From a virus: DNA of 64,000 bases. Made by a program: the position numbers and the translations under genes. Shown piece by piece: positions 9,695 through 17,516 of the stretch. The stretch's first letter is position 1. Every line of letters starts with the position of its first letter. Location: IMG/VR virus record IMGVR_UViG_3300025978_000012, positions 1 to 64,000 of that record. One strand, given 5' to 3'. The notes under the pieces are model-generated. The model did not search any database and was not told where the DNA came from. It was given only the letters and a program-made list of their open reading frames with translations.

Positions 9695-10109
9695 TTTTAA
9701 TCAGTCCTTTCCCCTGGAGCATATCCCATACTTTTTTTTGTTGTGCTTGTTTCTTATTAATATCAATTTCGGACATTCCTTCGGGACGGGGTGGAATTGC
9801 TTTTTCTTCTTTTATTCCGAATAATTTATTTAATTCTTTTATTTTTCTTTCTTTTTCTTCTTTTAGTCTTTCTTTTTTTAATTCTTCTATATTCCGACCC
9901 TGAATTTTAGATATATCAAGATCAGATTGAGATAACGCTATAGTAGTTTGTTTTTTTATTTCAAATAATTTTGTTTTATATTCTGTTTGAACCGTCCAAT
10001 CGTCAAAAGATGGAATTTTACCCATTAAATAAATTAAAAATATTTTTTGTTCGTCAAATAAATTATTCTGGTCTATCCCTATCGGAAATATTTTAAAATG
10101 TTTTATCAA
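9684..10109 (-). CDS. Tail assembly chaperone, second part (frameshift-extension ORF)
   Basis: Residues can be read from a TTG at 10109, but no ATG or good ribosome site precedes it. The frame stays open upstream to 10166, exactly into the A9 run at the end of the preceding ORF. This suggests it is expressed mainly as a fusion with that ORF through a +1 or -2 ribosomal frameshift, as in Mu and many tailed phages (gpG-gpGT). It is highly charged (Lys/Glu-rich centre), typical of the T domain that holds the tape measure. Confidence 0.75.
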   Translation of the reverse strand: MIKHFKIFPIGIDQNNLFDEQKIFLIYLMGKIPSFDDWTVQTEYKTKLFEIKKQTTIALSQSDLDISKIQGRNIEELKKERLKEEKERKIKELNKLFGIKEEKAIPPRPEGMSEIDINKKQAQQKKVWDMLQGKGLIKNGE

Positions 10110-10146
10110 AAATCCATCAACAAAATATTGTGGATCGTCTGATTCT

Positions 10147-10497
10147 TCAAACAGGTTTATTTTTTTTTAAAGCCTCCTCTATGTCGGAAGTGTGTTTTCG
10201 TATTTTTTCGGCAAGTTCGTTTATAAGGGTTATATCATCCCATTTCAAACAACTGTCATTTTTATTATATGGAAAGTCTTTTGGCAATTCATCTGTACAA
10301 ACGTCAACTATACCAATATTCTCGAAATAATAAAATTCATCGCGTGTTAATGCTTCAACGGATTTACCGTCTTGCAAATTCATTCTTCGTTGTGTTATTT
10401 TAACCCGATCAAGCGGAGAAATAAATTTTATTTTAAAATTAAATCCTTGAACCGATACTGTTTTGTATTTTTCGTCGTCGAGATTTAAAAGATTCAT
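10147..10497 (-). CDS. Tail assembly chaperone, first part
   Basis: A 116-residue protein between tail tube and tape measure, matching gpG-type chaperones in size and place. It is acidic-helical at the C-terminus (LINELAEKIRKHTSDIEEALKK) and ends shortly after a run of nine A. The downstream ORF is offset by +1/-2 and enters precisely at that run, so most product would be this short form and a minority the extended fusion. The role is to keep the tape measure soluble and recruit tube subunits; it is not part of the virion. Confidence 0.78.
   Translation of the reverse strand: MNLLNLDDEKYKTVSVQGFNFKIKFISPLDRVKITQRRMNLQDGKSVEALTRDEFYYFENIGIVDVCTDELPKDFPYNKNDSCLKWDDITLINELAEKIRKHTSDIEEALKKNKPV
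10160..10173 (-). promoter_or_regulatory. Candidate programmed frameshift site
   Basis: Minus strand reads GCTTTAAAAAAAAAT. Frame 0 is GCT TTA AAA AAA AAT and stops at TGA 10149-10147. The downstream chaperone frame (+1/-2) is blocked by TAA at 10169-10167 and opens at 10166. A shift must therefore happen within the A9 run (10168-10160). A -1 shift would stop at once, so it is excluded. Confidence 0.7.
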
Positions 10498-10531
10498 TTT
10501 TCACCTTTTTTATCTTATTGATTATTTTAAA

Positions 10532-10551
10532 GGGAATATTATAATATTCCC
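10532..10551 (-). terminator. Perfect 20-bp palindrome between tube and chaperone genes
   Basis: GGGAATATTA/TAATATTCCC is fully self-complementary and, on the minus strand, is followed by TTTAAAAT. It can form a hairpin with an 8-bp stem. It lies between the highly expressed tail tube gene and the chaperone, where a leaky terminator or RNA-stabilising hairpin would lower distal expression. An operator is also possible. Confidence 0.5.
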
Positions 10552-10561
10552 CTGTTTATTT

Positions 10562-11020
10562 TTAACTTGTCATTAATCCGGGAAGGAGCATTCGTGCTTT
10601 CCATCTCGTTTGTCGGTCCATTAACGCGCCTTGAGCTACTTTTAAATCACCGCCGCCATATTTCACCTGAATAAGTGTAAATAAAACAATGAGAGTATGA
10701 ACATCAAGTCCAGTAAAAGTATACATTCCCGCGCTGTTTATATTGTTGTTTCCGTCCGATTGCCAACCTGGCATTGAAACGCTTCCCGCGATATCGGCAC
10801 CACGTAAAAGGAATGTACCCATTGTTAAATCGCATTTATATCCGAGACTTAAAAAATCCCGAAAACCGTAAAAGCCCAATGTTTGAATTCCTTCAAGCAT
10901 ATAGTCTTCATCGGCCTTCAAATCCGTGCTATATGCGAGTATCGTATTGTCTTGCATCAAAAAACAATCTATCCCCGATCCTACCGGACCTTCTGGTGTT
11001 CCTGCTGTTCTGAAACTCAT
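10562..11020 (-). CDS. Tail tube protein
   Basis: A 152-residue protein directly after the sheath gene, the conserved sheath-tube pair of contractile tails. The sequence has the expected small beta-barrel character (DCFLMQDNTILAYSTDLKA at the start, then GTFLLRGADIAGSVSMPGW) and moderate GC, as for abundant proteins. It polymerises as hexamer rings around the tape measure. No competing interpretation fits this position. Confidence 0.85.
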   Translation of the reverse strand: MSFRTAGTPEGPVGSGIDCFLMQDNTILAYSTDLKADEDYMLEGIQTLGFYGFRDFLSLGYKCDLTMGTFLLRGADIAGSVSMPGWQSDGNNNINSAGMYTFTGLDVHTLIVLFTLIQVKYGGGDLKVAQGALMDRQTRWKARMLLPGLMTS

Positions 11021-11032
11021 GACAATTCCTCC

Positions 11033-12793
11033 TTAAACCTGTTGTCCGGGTACGATAAATGTGAAAAGATTGAACGAAAATCGCGGCGTAACACTCATTG
11101 TCAATGTCGCCGTTGTGATAAACTGTTCTCCTGATTGAGTAAACGAAACATTTGCAAAAGCTTTTTGTCCATTTGGCCCATCGGTAATCCATTTTTTTGT
11201 ATCTCTGTAATACGGAAATAGATACGTTGTAATCCAGTTCTGAATTGTTGCAATAACAACCGAATTCGCAACATCAGTTAATCCGCGTATTTTTTCAATT
11301 ATTTGTTCTTCGTAATCTTTTGTAAGAACATTAATTTCATATACGCATGATGGGTTCGTCCGAGTGACTTGCGATCCCTGATAAGTCGTGTTATTGCATT
11401 TAATTTCGAAATTGCTTACATTGTTTACATTGACTGTTTTTTGTACAAATGTTGCTCCTGCCGCCGCATAGTCAATCTGATCCTGTTTCGAAATATCAGG
11501 AGTGGAAAGAATGTTAAGATATTTAAAAACTATGTCCATCCCGACATTATTTGCATATCTGAATCCAGAGATAAGGGCATACATGTAATACGGATAAAAA
11601 TCATCTGTTGGAACTTCCCTATTTACATAATCATATCGTTTAAAGGAACTTACACAATATTCTATGTATGCCGAATTAAGAGATTTCATTTCAGCAATTC
11701 TAGTCGATTTTGTAATTGTCGAACTTCCGGCCCCAAATCCAGCCTGACGATACATTTTAATAAGTACCGCGTTCATTCGTTCAACATGATCTTGGACAAG
11801 AGCATGAATCGTAGAACTTCCCGTCATAGCGACGATATTGTTTATACCATATTGTTCAAGTTTTACAAGTGCGGCAGTCCAATCGGCAGTTGTCGCTGCA
11901 CTCACACTCCCGCCAGTAAAATATTGAAAAGCAGATAAATTATCAGGAATAGTTCGCGCAGCAGCGGTATGAAGAACCGCATCAACGTATCCCGTTGCGT
12001 TAAGAACTCTTATTATTGATTCGACAATTCCCACACAATTATAATCTGCCGTTTGAATATCTTGTGTTGTTACCGCATCAAAAACAGTAGTCAATTCATC
12101 GCTGTGTCCGGTAAGCAAGCACGTATAATTCGGTTGATTATTTATAAAATTTATCAGACTCCCTAAGTCTGAAAAATCAGCAAAAGTAATATCGAGATTA
12201 TCTGAACTATCAGAACATGTTGTTGTCAATTTTGTTCCAGTAATGGTCATTGTCCCGGATACTGCACCGGTATATCGAATTGACATCAAATCAAGATTTA
12301 CATCGTCTTTATTCAGAACTTCAAGACCTTTATAAAGTAGCTGAATAAGTTTTCCGGTATTTGATCCAGTTGATACCTTTATCGCCGCTGTATTTCCATC
12401 GACACCGAATTTTTTCCATGCAAGATCAATTATCGGTGACGCACTTGCATCAAGTTCTGTTTCCGCCTGCGTCATTTGATTTACGACAATACAATTTGCC
12501 TGAGAAGGTTTGTTGAATCTAGCGTCTTTTGTTGGAGTTAAGAAAAATTCGGCTCCATAATAAACATCTCCGCCGCCAAAAATTTCAAGGGCTTGCGCCT
12601 GTCCTTCAACAACATTTATAACGTCCTCAACATCAGTATAAGCATTATACGGTATACCGCCCCGTGCGGCCTCTCCAAGAATAACCGCAAGGCCCGTAAC
12701 TGCTCCCGCACCTTGGTCTTGCGGAAATAATCTCTGTGTATATGCACCAGGAAGAATGATTTTTTGACCGGCGAAATCGTAAAACTGTGCCAT
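11033..12793 (-). CDS. Tail sheath protein
   Basis: A 586-residue contractile sheath subunit. The N-terminal arm PGAYTQRLFPQDQ is typical of the family, as are the AVILGEAARGGIPYN strand and a central domain with NNIVAMTGSSTIHALVQDH (about residues 320-345). The C-terminal domain (about 460-586) has the conserved helix-strand run ending in FSFNLFTFIVPG. A clear ribosome site (GGAG) precedes ATG 12793. In the virion it contracts to drive the tube through the envelope. Confidence 0.93.
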   Translation of the reverse strand: MAQFYDFAGQKIILPGAYTQRLFPQDQGAGAVTGLAVILGEAARGGIPYNAYTDVEDVINVVEGQAQALEIFGGGDVYYGAEFFLTPTKDARFNKPSQANCIVVNQMTQAETELDASASPIIDLAWKKFGVDGNTAAIKVSTGSNTGKLIQLLYKGLEVLNKDDVNLDLMSIRYTGAVSGTMTITGTKLTTTCSDSSDNLDITFADFSDLGSLINFINNQPNYTCLLTGHSDELTTVFDAVTTQDIQTADYNCVGIVESIIRVLNATGYVDAVLHTAAARTIPDNLSAFQYFTGGSVSAATTADWTAALVKLEQYGINNIVAMTGSSTIHALVQDHVERMNAVLIKMYRQAGFGAGSSTITKSTRIAEMKSLNSAYIEYCVSSFKRYDYVNREVPTDDFYPYYMYALISGFRYANNVGMDIVFKYLNILSTPDISKQDQIDYAAAGATFVQKTVNVNNVSNFEIKCNNTTYQGSQVTRTNPSCVYEINVLTKDYEEQIIEKIRGLTDVANSVVIATIQNWITTYLFPYYRDTKKWITDGPNGQKAFANVSFTQSGEQFITTATLTMSVTPRFSFNLFTFIVPGQQV

Positions 12794-12872
12794 AATAATT
12801 ACTCCGCGTTAGAATGTTATGCCTCTATGCCGGATTATATTATGGCGTATGGGAGGACGTTTGGGGAAAAAT

Positions 12873-13073
12873 TTATTTATCGACCTCTGAATAAAATTTC
12901 TTAATTAATTCATCCCAATTATTTTTAGTTTTTTTGGGATTTAGACAGTCTATTTTTTGATACCAACCAATAATAACTTTATCAATATTTCTTTTTGTTG
13001 AAAATTGACTAAGATATTCAGTTAATGAATATTTCAATTCTTCCAGAATAGTTATTTTTTGTTGTTTTGCCAT
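12873..13073 (-). CDS. Small unknown protein between neck and sheath genes
   Basis: A 66-residue Lys-rich helical protein (start MAKQQKITILEELKY). An upstream in-frame extension to 13136 exists, but it would begin inside a TTGACA element and is a degenerate copy of the 3' end of the neighbouring gene, so ATG 13073 is preferred. An AAAGG-type ribosome site precedes it. No family was recognised. It may have been inserted together with the duplicated 3' end of the upstream gene. Confidence 0.55.
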   Translation of the reverse strand: MAKQQKITILEELKYSLTEYLSQFSTKRNIDKVIIGWYQKIDCLNPKKTKNNWDELIKKFYSEVDK

Positions 13074-13087
13074 TAAGATTATTACCT

Positions 13088-13240
13088 TTGCATCATTATA
13101 TATAGTATAATTACTATATACGTTTATAAATGTCAAGGATATTATTAATTAGGAATTTCAAAAGTTCCGTCAAATTCATGATCGTTAATTTTTGCATCAC
13201 CATATATAGTATAATTATTGTAGGTATTAAGAAACGTTAA
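13088..13240 (-). repeat. Duplicated 3' end of the 249-residue gene
   Basis: The segment at about 13088-13135 matches about 13193-13240 (shared tttgcatca and tatatagtataatta words). In translation, TFLNTYNNYTIYGDAK at the end of the neck gene matches TFINVYSNYTIYNDAK in the leader of the small gene. This is a partial tandem duplication. Confidence 0.7.
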
Positions 13241-13894
13241 TGAATATTCTGTTCCAAATAATACGCGTCCAAAATTAAAATTGACAAGTCCTTTAACTAC
13301 ATTGTATTGCATTTTTTTTATTTTGGAGTTGTCTCCAGCGAATCCCGTTTCAATGTCCGCCATAATGCTATCAATAAGATTTCCAAGTAAAATGTCCATA
13401 TCAGGTGTTTCAGACCACACACTTATATTTATTTCTTCATTTTTTCTCCATTCGTGAACTTGCACCAATACATTTCCTGCGCCTAATTTTCTATATGCCG
13501 CAATAATTGTTCCAATTTGAGTTTTTGTAATAAGCAATTCTTTTTGAATATTTTCGTCAGTCATTCCAGCGAAAGTTTGCAATATTGCAATAAAAGCATC
13601 ATTAACGACTTCTGGCTTAAATCCCTGTCCCAACGTAAAACCTTCATTAGTGGGATTTGAAGGCGTAACGCTAATTGCCGGGACTATTCCAGACCGTTCC
13701 GTCTCATCACGTCCCGCCAATTTATTTATCATCATTGTTACAATAGGATGTTGTTTCGAAACATTTATAATATCAATTCTTCCATCTGTCAGTCCGGGCA
13801 AATCTCTCAATATTAATTCATCCGCTATTTTAGTTCTAAAATAATCGATTGAATTTATTGCATAATCGGAATATTTGGATATTATAGTTGGCAT
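13145..13894 (-). CDS. Neck/tail-completion candidate protein
   Basis: A 249-residue protein between the connector genes and the sheath, the position of tail terminator or tail-completion proteins. Features: an N-terminal helix ELILRDLPGLTDGRIDI, a central helical part and a beta C-terminus (FNFGRVLFGTEYSLTFL). No named family was identified, so the role is from synteny. A TTGACA-N17-TTTAAT promoter overlaps the 3' end of the upstream gene, suggesting separate transcription of the tail operon. Confidence 0.45.
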   Translation of the reverse strand: MPTIISKYSDYAINSIDYFRTKIADELILRDLPGLTDGRIDIINVSKQHPIVTMMINKLAGRDETERSGIVPAISVTPSNPTNEGFTLGQGFKPEVVNDAFIAILQTFAGMTDENIQKELLITKTQIGTIIAAYRKLGAGNVLVQVHEWRKNEEINISVWSETPDMDILLGNLIDSIMADIETGFAGDNSKIKKMQYNVVKGLVNFNFGRVLFGTEYSLTFLNTYNNYTIYGDAKINDHEFDGTFEIPN

Positions 13895-13920
13895 GATATT
13901 AATTCTTTTTTAGGCTCAAT

Positions 13921-13949
13921 ATTAAATAATAAAATTTTTAACTTGTCAA
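13921..13949 (-). promoter_or_regulatory. Putative promoter of neck/sheath operon
   Basis: TTGACA (13949-13944) and TTTAAT (13926-13921) are separated by 17 bases on the minus strand, straddling the stop of the 398-residue gene and preceding ATG 13894. Confidence 0.6.
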
Positions 13950-15134
13950 CCCATATAATTTTATTAAATCTGATTTTTTTGTTTTCGTCCAGCTTTTTGC
14001 ATAAATTATTTTTGGATAGCGGCGATTTTCTAAGTTGTTGGGTTCTGGATTTTCTTCGAATATTATGAACGCGGGTTTATACCCATATTTGACAGACATC
14101 GTGGCTCCTACTCGTGGTTGATTATCGGTAAGCCATTTTATATATCTATGTCCTTGTAGAGTATAATCAATTTCTCGAAAATATTTTTTACCGTCTGTAT
14201 CAAGAATAACATCGTTTAATTCAAAAACTTCTATTTGATATAATAAATCAAGTTCACCTTTATGAGGTAACATTTCTGTCTTTGATTGTGTATCGGCGGC
14301 GATAACAATAATATCACCTTTTGCTATGTTAAACCACGGATATACGGCCATCCTAATTACACCGCTTTCAAGATCGTTTGTCCATGTCTCTAAATCATCT
14401 TTTGTTTTTAAGTCAGCGGTAATAATTTGAGTTAAATCAGCATAATAATAATCGGCTTTTACCTGGCCTACAATTACATTTGGATTGCTTGAATGAATTG
14501 TATTTCCATCAAGAGTAAAATCTGTAATATCTTGATTTGTAACAAAATTATATAATCGTAAAATTTGAACAATATCGGCTTCGGCACGAAGCGGATTACT
14601 ACTTTGATATTCGGCATTAAAAAATGTTTGAGTAGGGCGCATTAATCCATTTACGGCATCAACTTCAAGAACATCACCTTCAATTTTTGTCCAGCCATCA
14701 AAAAAATATGTAACTCGCAATTGCTCATATCTTTTCGCTTTTATTGTTGAATTGTCAACAAAAATTGTAGTATCATTAAATCCGGTAATTGGCAGCTCTT
14801 GTATGCCGCCTTGAATTGGCGCAATTACCCGCTCGACCTTTGTGACTTCAACGATAGGTATGTAGTATGGATAAATTTCTGTAACAGAATCATTGCACAA
14901 ACTAAATTCATCTGCAATCAAAAATCGACGTTGATATGTATAGACATATCCGTCACCATGACAAATCGGGCAATGAATTTTTGGAGAACCGCTGTTTTCA
15001 GGAACGCATGGGCAAAACATCGCCTGTTTAATTTTACATAACTGTCCGTGATTTTGAATTAACTTCGCAAAATCTTTTGGTTCGCCATAAATAACAAGTG
15101 CGTTGTTTTGACCGGTATTCCTGAAAACTCCCAT
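13938..15134 (-). CDS. Virion-associated protein with N-terminal zinc-ribbon-like motif
   Basis: This 398-residue protein has a cysteine cluster at residues 33-58: C33, C41 and C43, then CPICHGDGYV (C55, C58), a DnaJ-like CxxCxGxG. The remainder is beta-rich. It lies between head-tail connector and neck genes, so a neck or adaptor role is likely but not proven. Cys-zinc knuckles are unusual in neck proteins. The start is at TAAATG right after a possible 28-residue ORF. Confidence 0.5.
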   Translation of the reverse strand: MGVFRNTGQNNALVIYGEPKDFAKLIQNHGQLCKIKQAMFCPCVPENSGSPKIHCPICHGDGYVYTYQRRFLIADEFSLCNDSVTEIYPYYIPIVEVTKVERVIAPIQGGIQELPITGFNDTTIFVDNSTIKAKRYEQLRVTYFFDGWTKIEGDVLEVDAVNGLMRPTQTFFNAEYQSSNPLRAEADIVQILRLYNFVTNQDITDFTLDGNTIHSSNPNVIVGQVKADYYYADLTQIITADLKTKDDLETWTNDLESGVIRMAVYPWFNIAKGDIIVIAADTQSKTEMLPHKGELDLLYQIEVFELNDVILDTDGKKYFREIDYTLQGHRYIKWLTDNQPRVGATMSVKYGYKPAFIIFEENPEPNNLENRRYPKIIYAKSWTKTKKSDLIKLYGLTS

Positions 15135-15221
15135 TTATCTTCGGCATCCTAAAAGTTTCGAATTACGTCTTAATTTTCTTGTTAATATGAAATTAAGTAA
15201 TTTTTTTATAAATTTACTCAT
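15135..15221 (-). CDS. Possible 28-residue basic peptide
   Basis: ATG 15221 overlaps the end of the upstream gene, and its TAA abuts ATG 15134 of the next gene. The product MSKFIKKLLNFILTRK... is basic and amphipathic. The tight packing on both sides argues for translation, at least as a coupling leader. It is too short to identify. Confidence 0.3.
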   Translation of the reverse strand: MSKFIKKLLNFILTRKLRRNSKLLGCRR

Positions 15222-15597
15222 TTATCCTAACACCCGACACGTCAATTTTATTTATTGCGTCGTCCATGAATTTCAAAATTTCAAGGGATACTCCAGATTT
15301 TTGATAATATTGTTTTAGTTCTGAAAGTTGTTTTCTTCTTTCTTTGTTCTGGTTTTGAATCATTTCATTGCGAATTTTAATAAGTTCTTTATCATCGTAA
15401 ACAAATTTTTCTTTATTTTTTCTCGTTTCTTCTACAATAAATTGAATCATGGCATGATAATTTTCAACCCTTTTGTTATTAATATAATAACGCGAATACT
15501 CCCCGGCCTGAAAATTATATTTTTTAGCATCATCAAGACTTTCGGCAGATTCAATTTTAATTTCATTTTTTCCCTGTCTTAAATGTTGTGTAATCAT
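15214..15597 (-). CDS. Unknown charged helical protein
   Basis: A 127-residue protein, Lys/Glu/Asn-rich, with probable coiled-coil character in the second half (KELIKIRNEMIQNQNKERRKQLSELKQYYQ). It sits between the connector gene and the zinc-motif neck gene, two bases from the former. No family was recognised. A small assembly factor or connector accessory is possible. Confidence 0.55.
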   Translation of the reverse strand: MITQHLRQGKNEIKIESAESLDDAKKYNFQAGEYSRYYINNKRVENYHAMIQFIVEETRKNKEKFVYDDKELIKIRNEMIQNQNKERRKQLSELKQYYQKSGVSLEILKFMDDAINKIDVSGVRINE

Positions 15598-15599
15598 TG

Positions 15600-16529
15600 T
15601 TATTGACCCAAATTACCTATTAAAGTGCGACTGTATTTTGCTCTATTTTGAGCAAACCATGTTTTAATCTCTTCTTTATATATGCGAATACGTGCACCGA
15701 AAGCAGCATTTTCAGCGGACAGGGTGGTGCTGAGACTTTCAGAAACCGAATTAAGACTTACCGATTTACTAGATACTGCGGCTAGTTTTCCATCACCGTA
15801 GATATTTAGGAGCGTTAATGTCGCCAGTTTTTCAATAATGTTTCTGAATTCATCGGGAACGTCTTGGCAATTAGTATACCCGGTTTCATAGTCAATAAGA
15901 AAAATATTCTGACGGTCATTATTATAAGGTGAAAACAAATAGTTTTGCCATATATATTGATATGTATTTGACCGTGCAGACAGATAACGGGGCCGAAAAT
16001 AGCAAACCCCCATAAATCCATCTTTTACATATCGATACGGCATTAGATCGACAATTACATTTCCATAATAAGGATCAATGAATTTTGCGGTCAGAAGATC
16101 ACGAACAGGTCTGCGCCGTAATTTCAAACGACATTCAAGACGAGCCGCAATTACGCGGTATGGATATCCCGGTTCACGGATATATAATTCTGATAATTGT
16201 TTTCGCGTCATTCTGGATGTAAAATCAGAATCATCTAATTCCCTGTCTATTTTATTCCCATTTTCGTCAATCTGGTCATTATATCGAATTCTACGTGGAA
16301 GTATATCGATATTCAATTCAACTTCCATATATCGTATAGCCACCCGAACATAATCATTTAATTGATCGTCAGTAATAGCCATGCTATCAGCAACCGCAAT
16401 AAGCGGGTTTCCGAATAATTGGTTGTATCTCAATTCATCAGCCGTAACTAATAGCCCCCAACCGGGGGCTAAATAGTTATTGCTAATGTCTGGATTGTTG
16501 AATGCAAAACCAGTCCGTACTTCAGGCAT
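15600..16529 (-). CDS. Head-tail connector/adaptor candidate
   Basis: A 309-residue protein located directly after capsid and decoration genes, where head completion (gp6/gp15-type) adaptors are encoded. The N-terminal helical part has AITDDQLNDYVRVAIRYMEVELNI, similar in style to connector proteins of Mu/HK97-type heads. RRIRY and PYRYVKDGFMGV beta segments follow, then a C-terminal helical stretch around LSTTLSAENAAFGARIRIYKEE. Role inferred from synteny and helical start. Confidence 0.55.
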   Translation of the reverse strand: MPEVRTGFAFNNPDISNNYLAPGWGLLVTADELRYNQLFGNPLIAVADSMAITDDQLNDYVRVAIRYMEVELNIDILPRRIRYNDQIDENGNKIDRELDDSDFTSRMTRKQLSELYIREPGYPYRVIAARLECRLKLRRRPVRDLLTAKFIDPYYGNVIVDLMPYRYVKDGFMGVCYFRPRYLSARSNTYQYIWQNYLFSPYNNDRQNIFLIDYETGYTNCQDVPDEFRNIIEKLATLTLLNIYGDGKLAAVSSKSVSLNSVSESLSTTLSAENAAFGARIRIYKEEIKTWFAQNRAKYSRTLIGNLGQ

Positions 16530-16534
16530 GGCGA

Positions 16535-16948
16535 TTATTTTTTGTAAGTCACATAAATGTCGCCAGAATCATCGTCACCATTCGGTACCGCAATCACGCC
16601 ATCGGCCGAAACGATTTTATACGTTTGATCTATAGTTCCCATACGTGCAACATTATCGAGTGTAACACACGCAATTGCATCACTGATTGTTACCGGAGAA
16701 CTAGCATCGGTTTTCAGCGTTATTGATCCGCTTCCATTTGACGCGGTACACTGAACAACGGCATCAATGATTTCGGCACCCACAGGAATATCAACCGTAA
16801 TATTCCCGCCGGATGGGACCACAGATGCTTTTGCCACACGAATAGCAGCAGAAATTTCTGCCGCGCCCCAATTGTCTTTAAGATATTGAAGAACTTCAAG
16901 GTTTGGATTACCTTGAGATTCACCATATGCACTTTGATGAATAGTCAT
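16535..16948 (-). CDS. Probable head decoration/minor capsid protein
   Basis: A 137-residue beta-sandwich-like protein with strongly alternating strands (ITVDIPVGAEIIDAVVQ, GSITLKTD, TYKIVSADGVIAV, DIYVTYKK). It is encoded immediately downstream of capsid genes with similar codon use. Decoration or stabilising proteins commonly have this size and fold. No catalytic or binding motif is seen. Confidence 0.5.
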   Translation of the reverse strand: MTIHQSAYGESQGNPNLEVLQYLKDNWGAAEISAAIRVAKASVVPSGGNITVDIPVGAEIIDAVVQCTASNGSGSITLKTDASSPVTISDAIACVTLDNVARMGTIDQTYKIVSADGVIAVPNGDDDSGDIYVTYKK

Positions 16949-16952
16949 ATTC

Positions 16953-17198
16953 CTAACTCCTTAATATTTTTTGTACTAATGAAAAAGATTGTAGAAAAAT
17001 TTTTTTAGTTTTATCAAGATAATTAATTGTATCTTTTAAAAAGAGTATTTCATCTTCATCAAAATTTATTTCCTGATTTTCTTTTTCATCAAACTTGATT
17101 TTGTCGAGTATTCTTACTACCAATTCAATTGATTTAATATCGGATTGAACCGGCAGTATGAATTTAAAATTCTCACGCTCGTTAAGTGTTAAGTTCAT
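16953..17198 (-). CDS. Small acidic helical protein
   Basis: An 81-residue protein. Residues 20-60 are helical and acidic (LDKIKFDEKENQEINFDEDEI). Its start overlaps the stop of the 103-residue capsid-associated gene (ATGA-type). Unknown; probably an assembly accessory of the capsid region. Confidence 0.5.
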   Translation of the reverse strand: MNLTLNERENFKFILPVQSDIKSIELVVRILDKIKFDEKENQEINFDEDEILFLKDTINYLDKTKKIFLQSFSLVQKILRS

Positions 17199-17506
17199 AG
17201 AGCCGCCTCAACAATAAAACCTTTGGCGATAATGACGGACCCCGTGAGGGTTATACCATTATCACAACGAATTGGGCTTTGATCCTGTTCGAAAGAAAGA
17301 ACTCCCGTAGCCATTGTAACACCATCGCCATCTTTCAACGTAATACCGGCACCAGTATCATCTACGCGAAGCAATTCAAGATAAAATATCCCCTTAGGAC
17401 ATGATACTGTTGGATCGGTTCCGTATAAAATAACTTGACCACTGGCCCTTTGAGCGGGAGTGTACCCGCTCAAAGGTCTATTGTTTTTGGTTCTATAAAC
17501 TGACAT
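17195..17506 (-). CDS. Probable capsid decoration protein
   Basis: A 103-residue protein encoded right after the major capsid gene. The beta-rich C-terminal half (FYLELLRVDDTGAGITLKDG, GSVIIAKGFIVEAAL) fits a small trimeric decoration or head-fibre base protein. The N-terminus is basic and flexible (MSVYRTKNNRPLSGYTPAQR), which could bind the capsid lattice. Role inferred from place and size. Confidence 0.5.
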   Translation of the reverse strand: MSVYRTKNNRPLSGYTPAQRASGQVILYGTDPTVSCPKGIFYLELLRVDDTGAGITLKDGDGVTMATGVLSFEQDQSPIRCDNGITLTGSVIIAKGFIVEAAL

Positions 17507-17516
17507 GTTATAATCC

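Noticed and set aside
10168-10173. Classical -1 slippery heptamer T TTA AAA in the chaperone gene
   Set aside because: In the -1 frame a TAA follows within a few codons, so it cannot join the downstream ORF; a +1 or -2 shift is required.
10929-11192. Minus-strand ORF spanning the tube/sheath junction
   Set aside because: Frame shadow over two well-supported structural genes.
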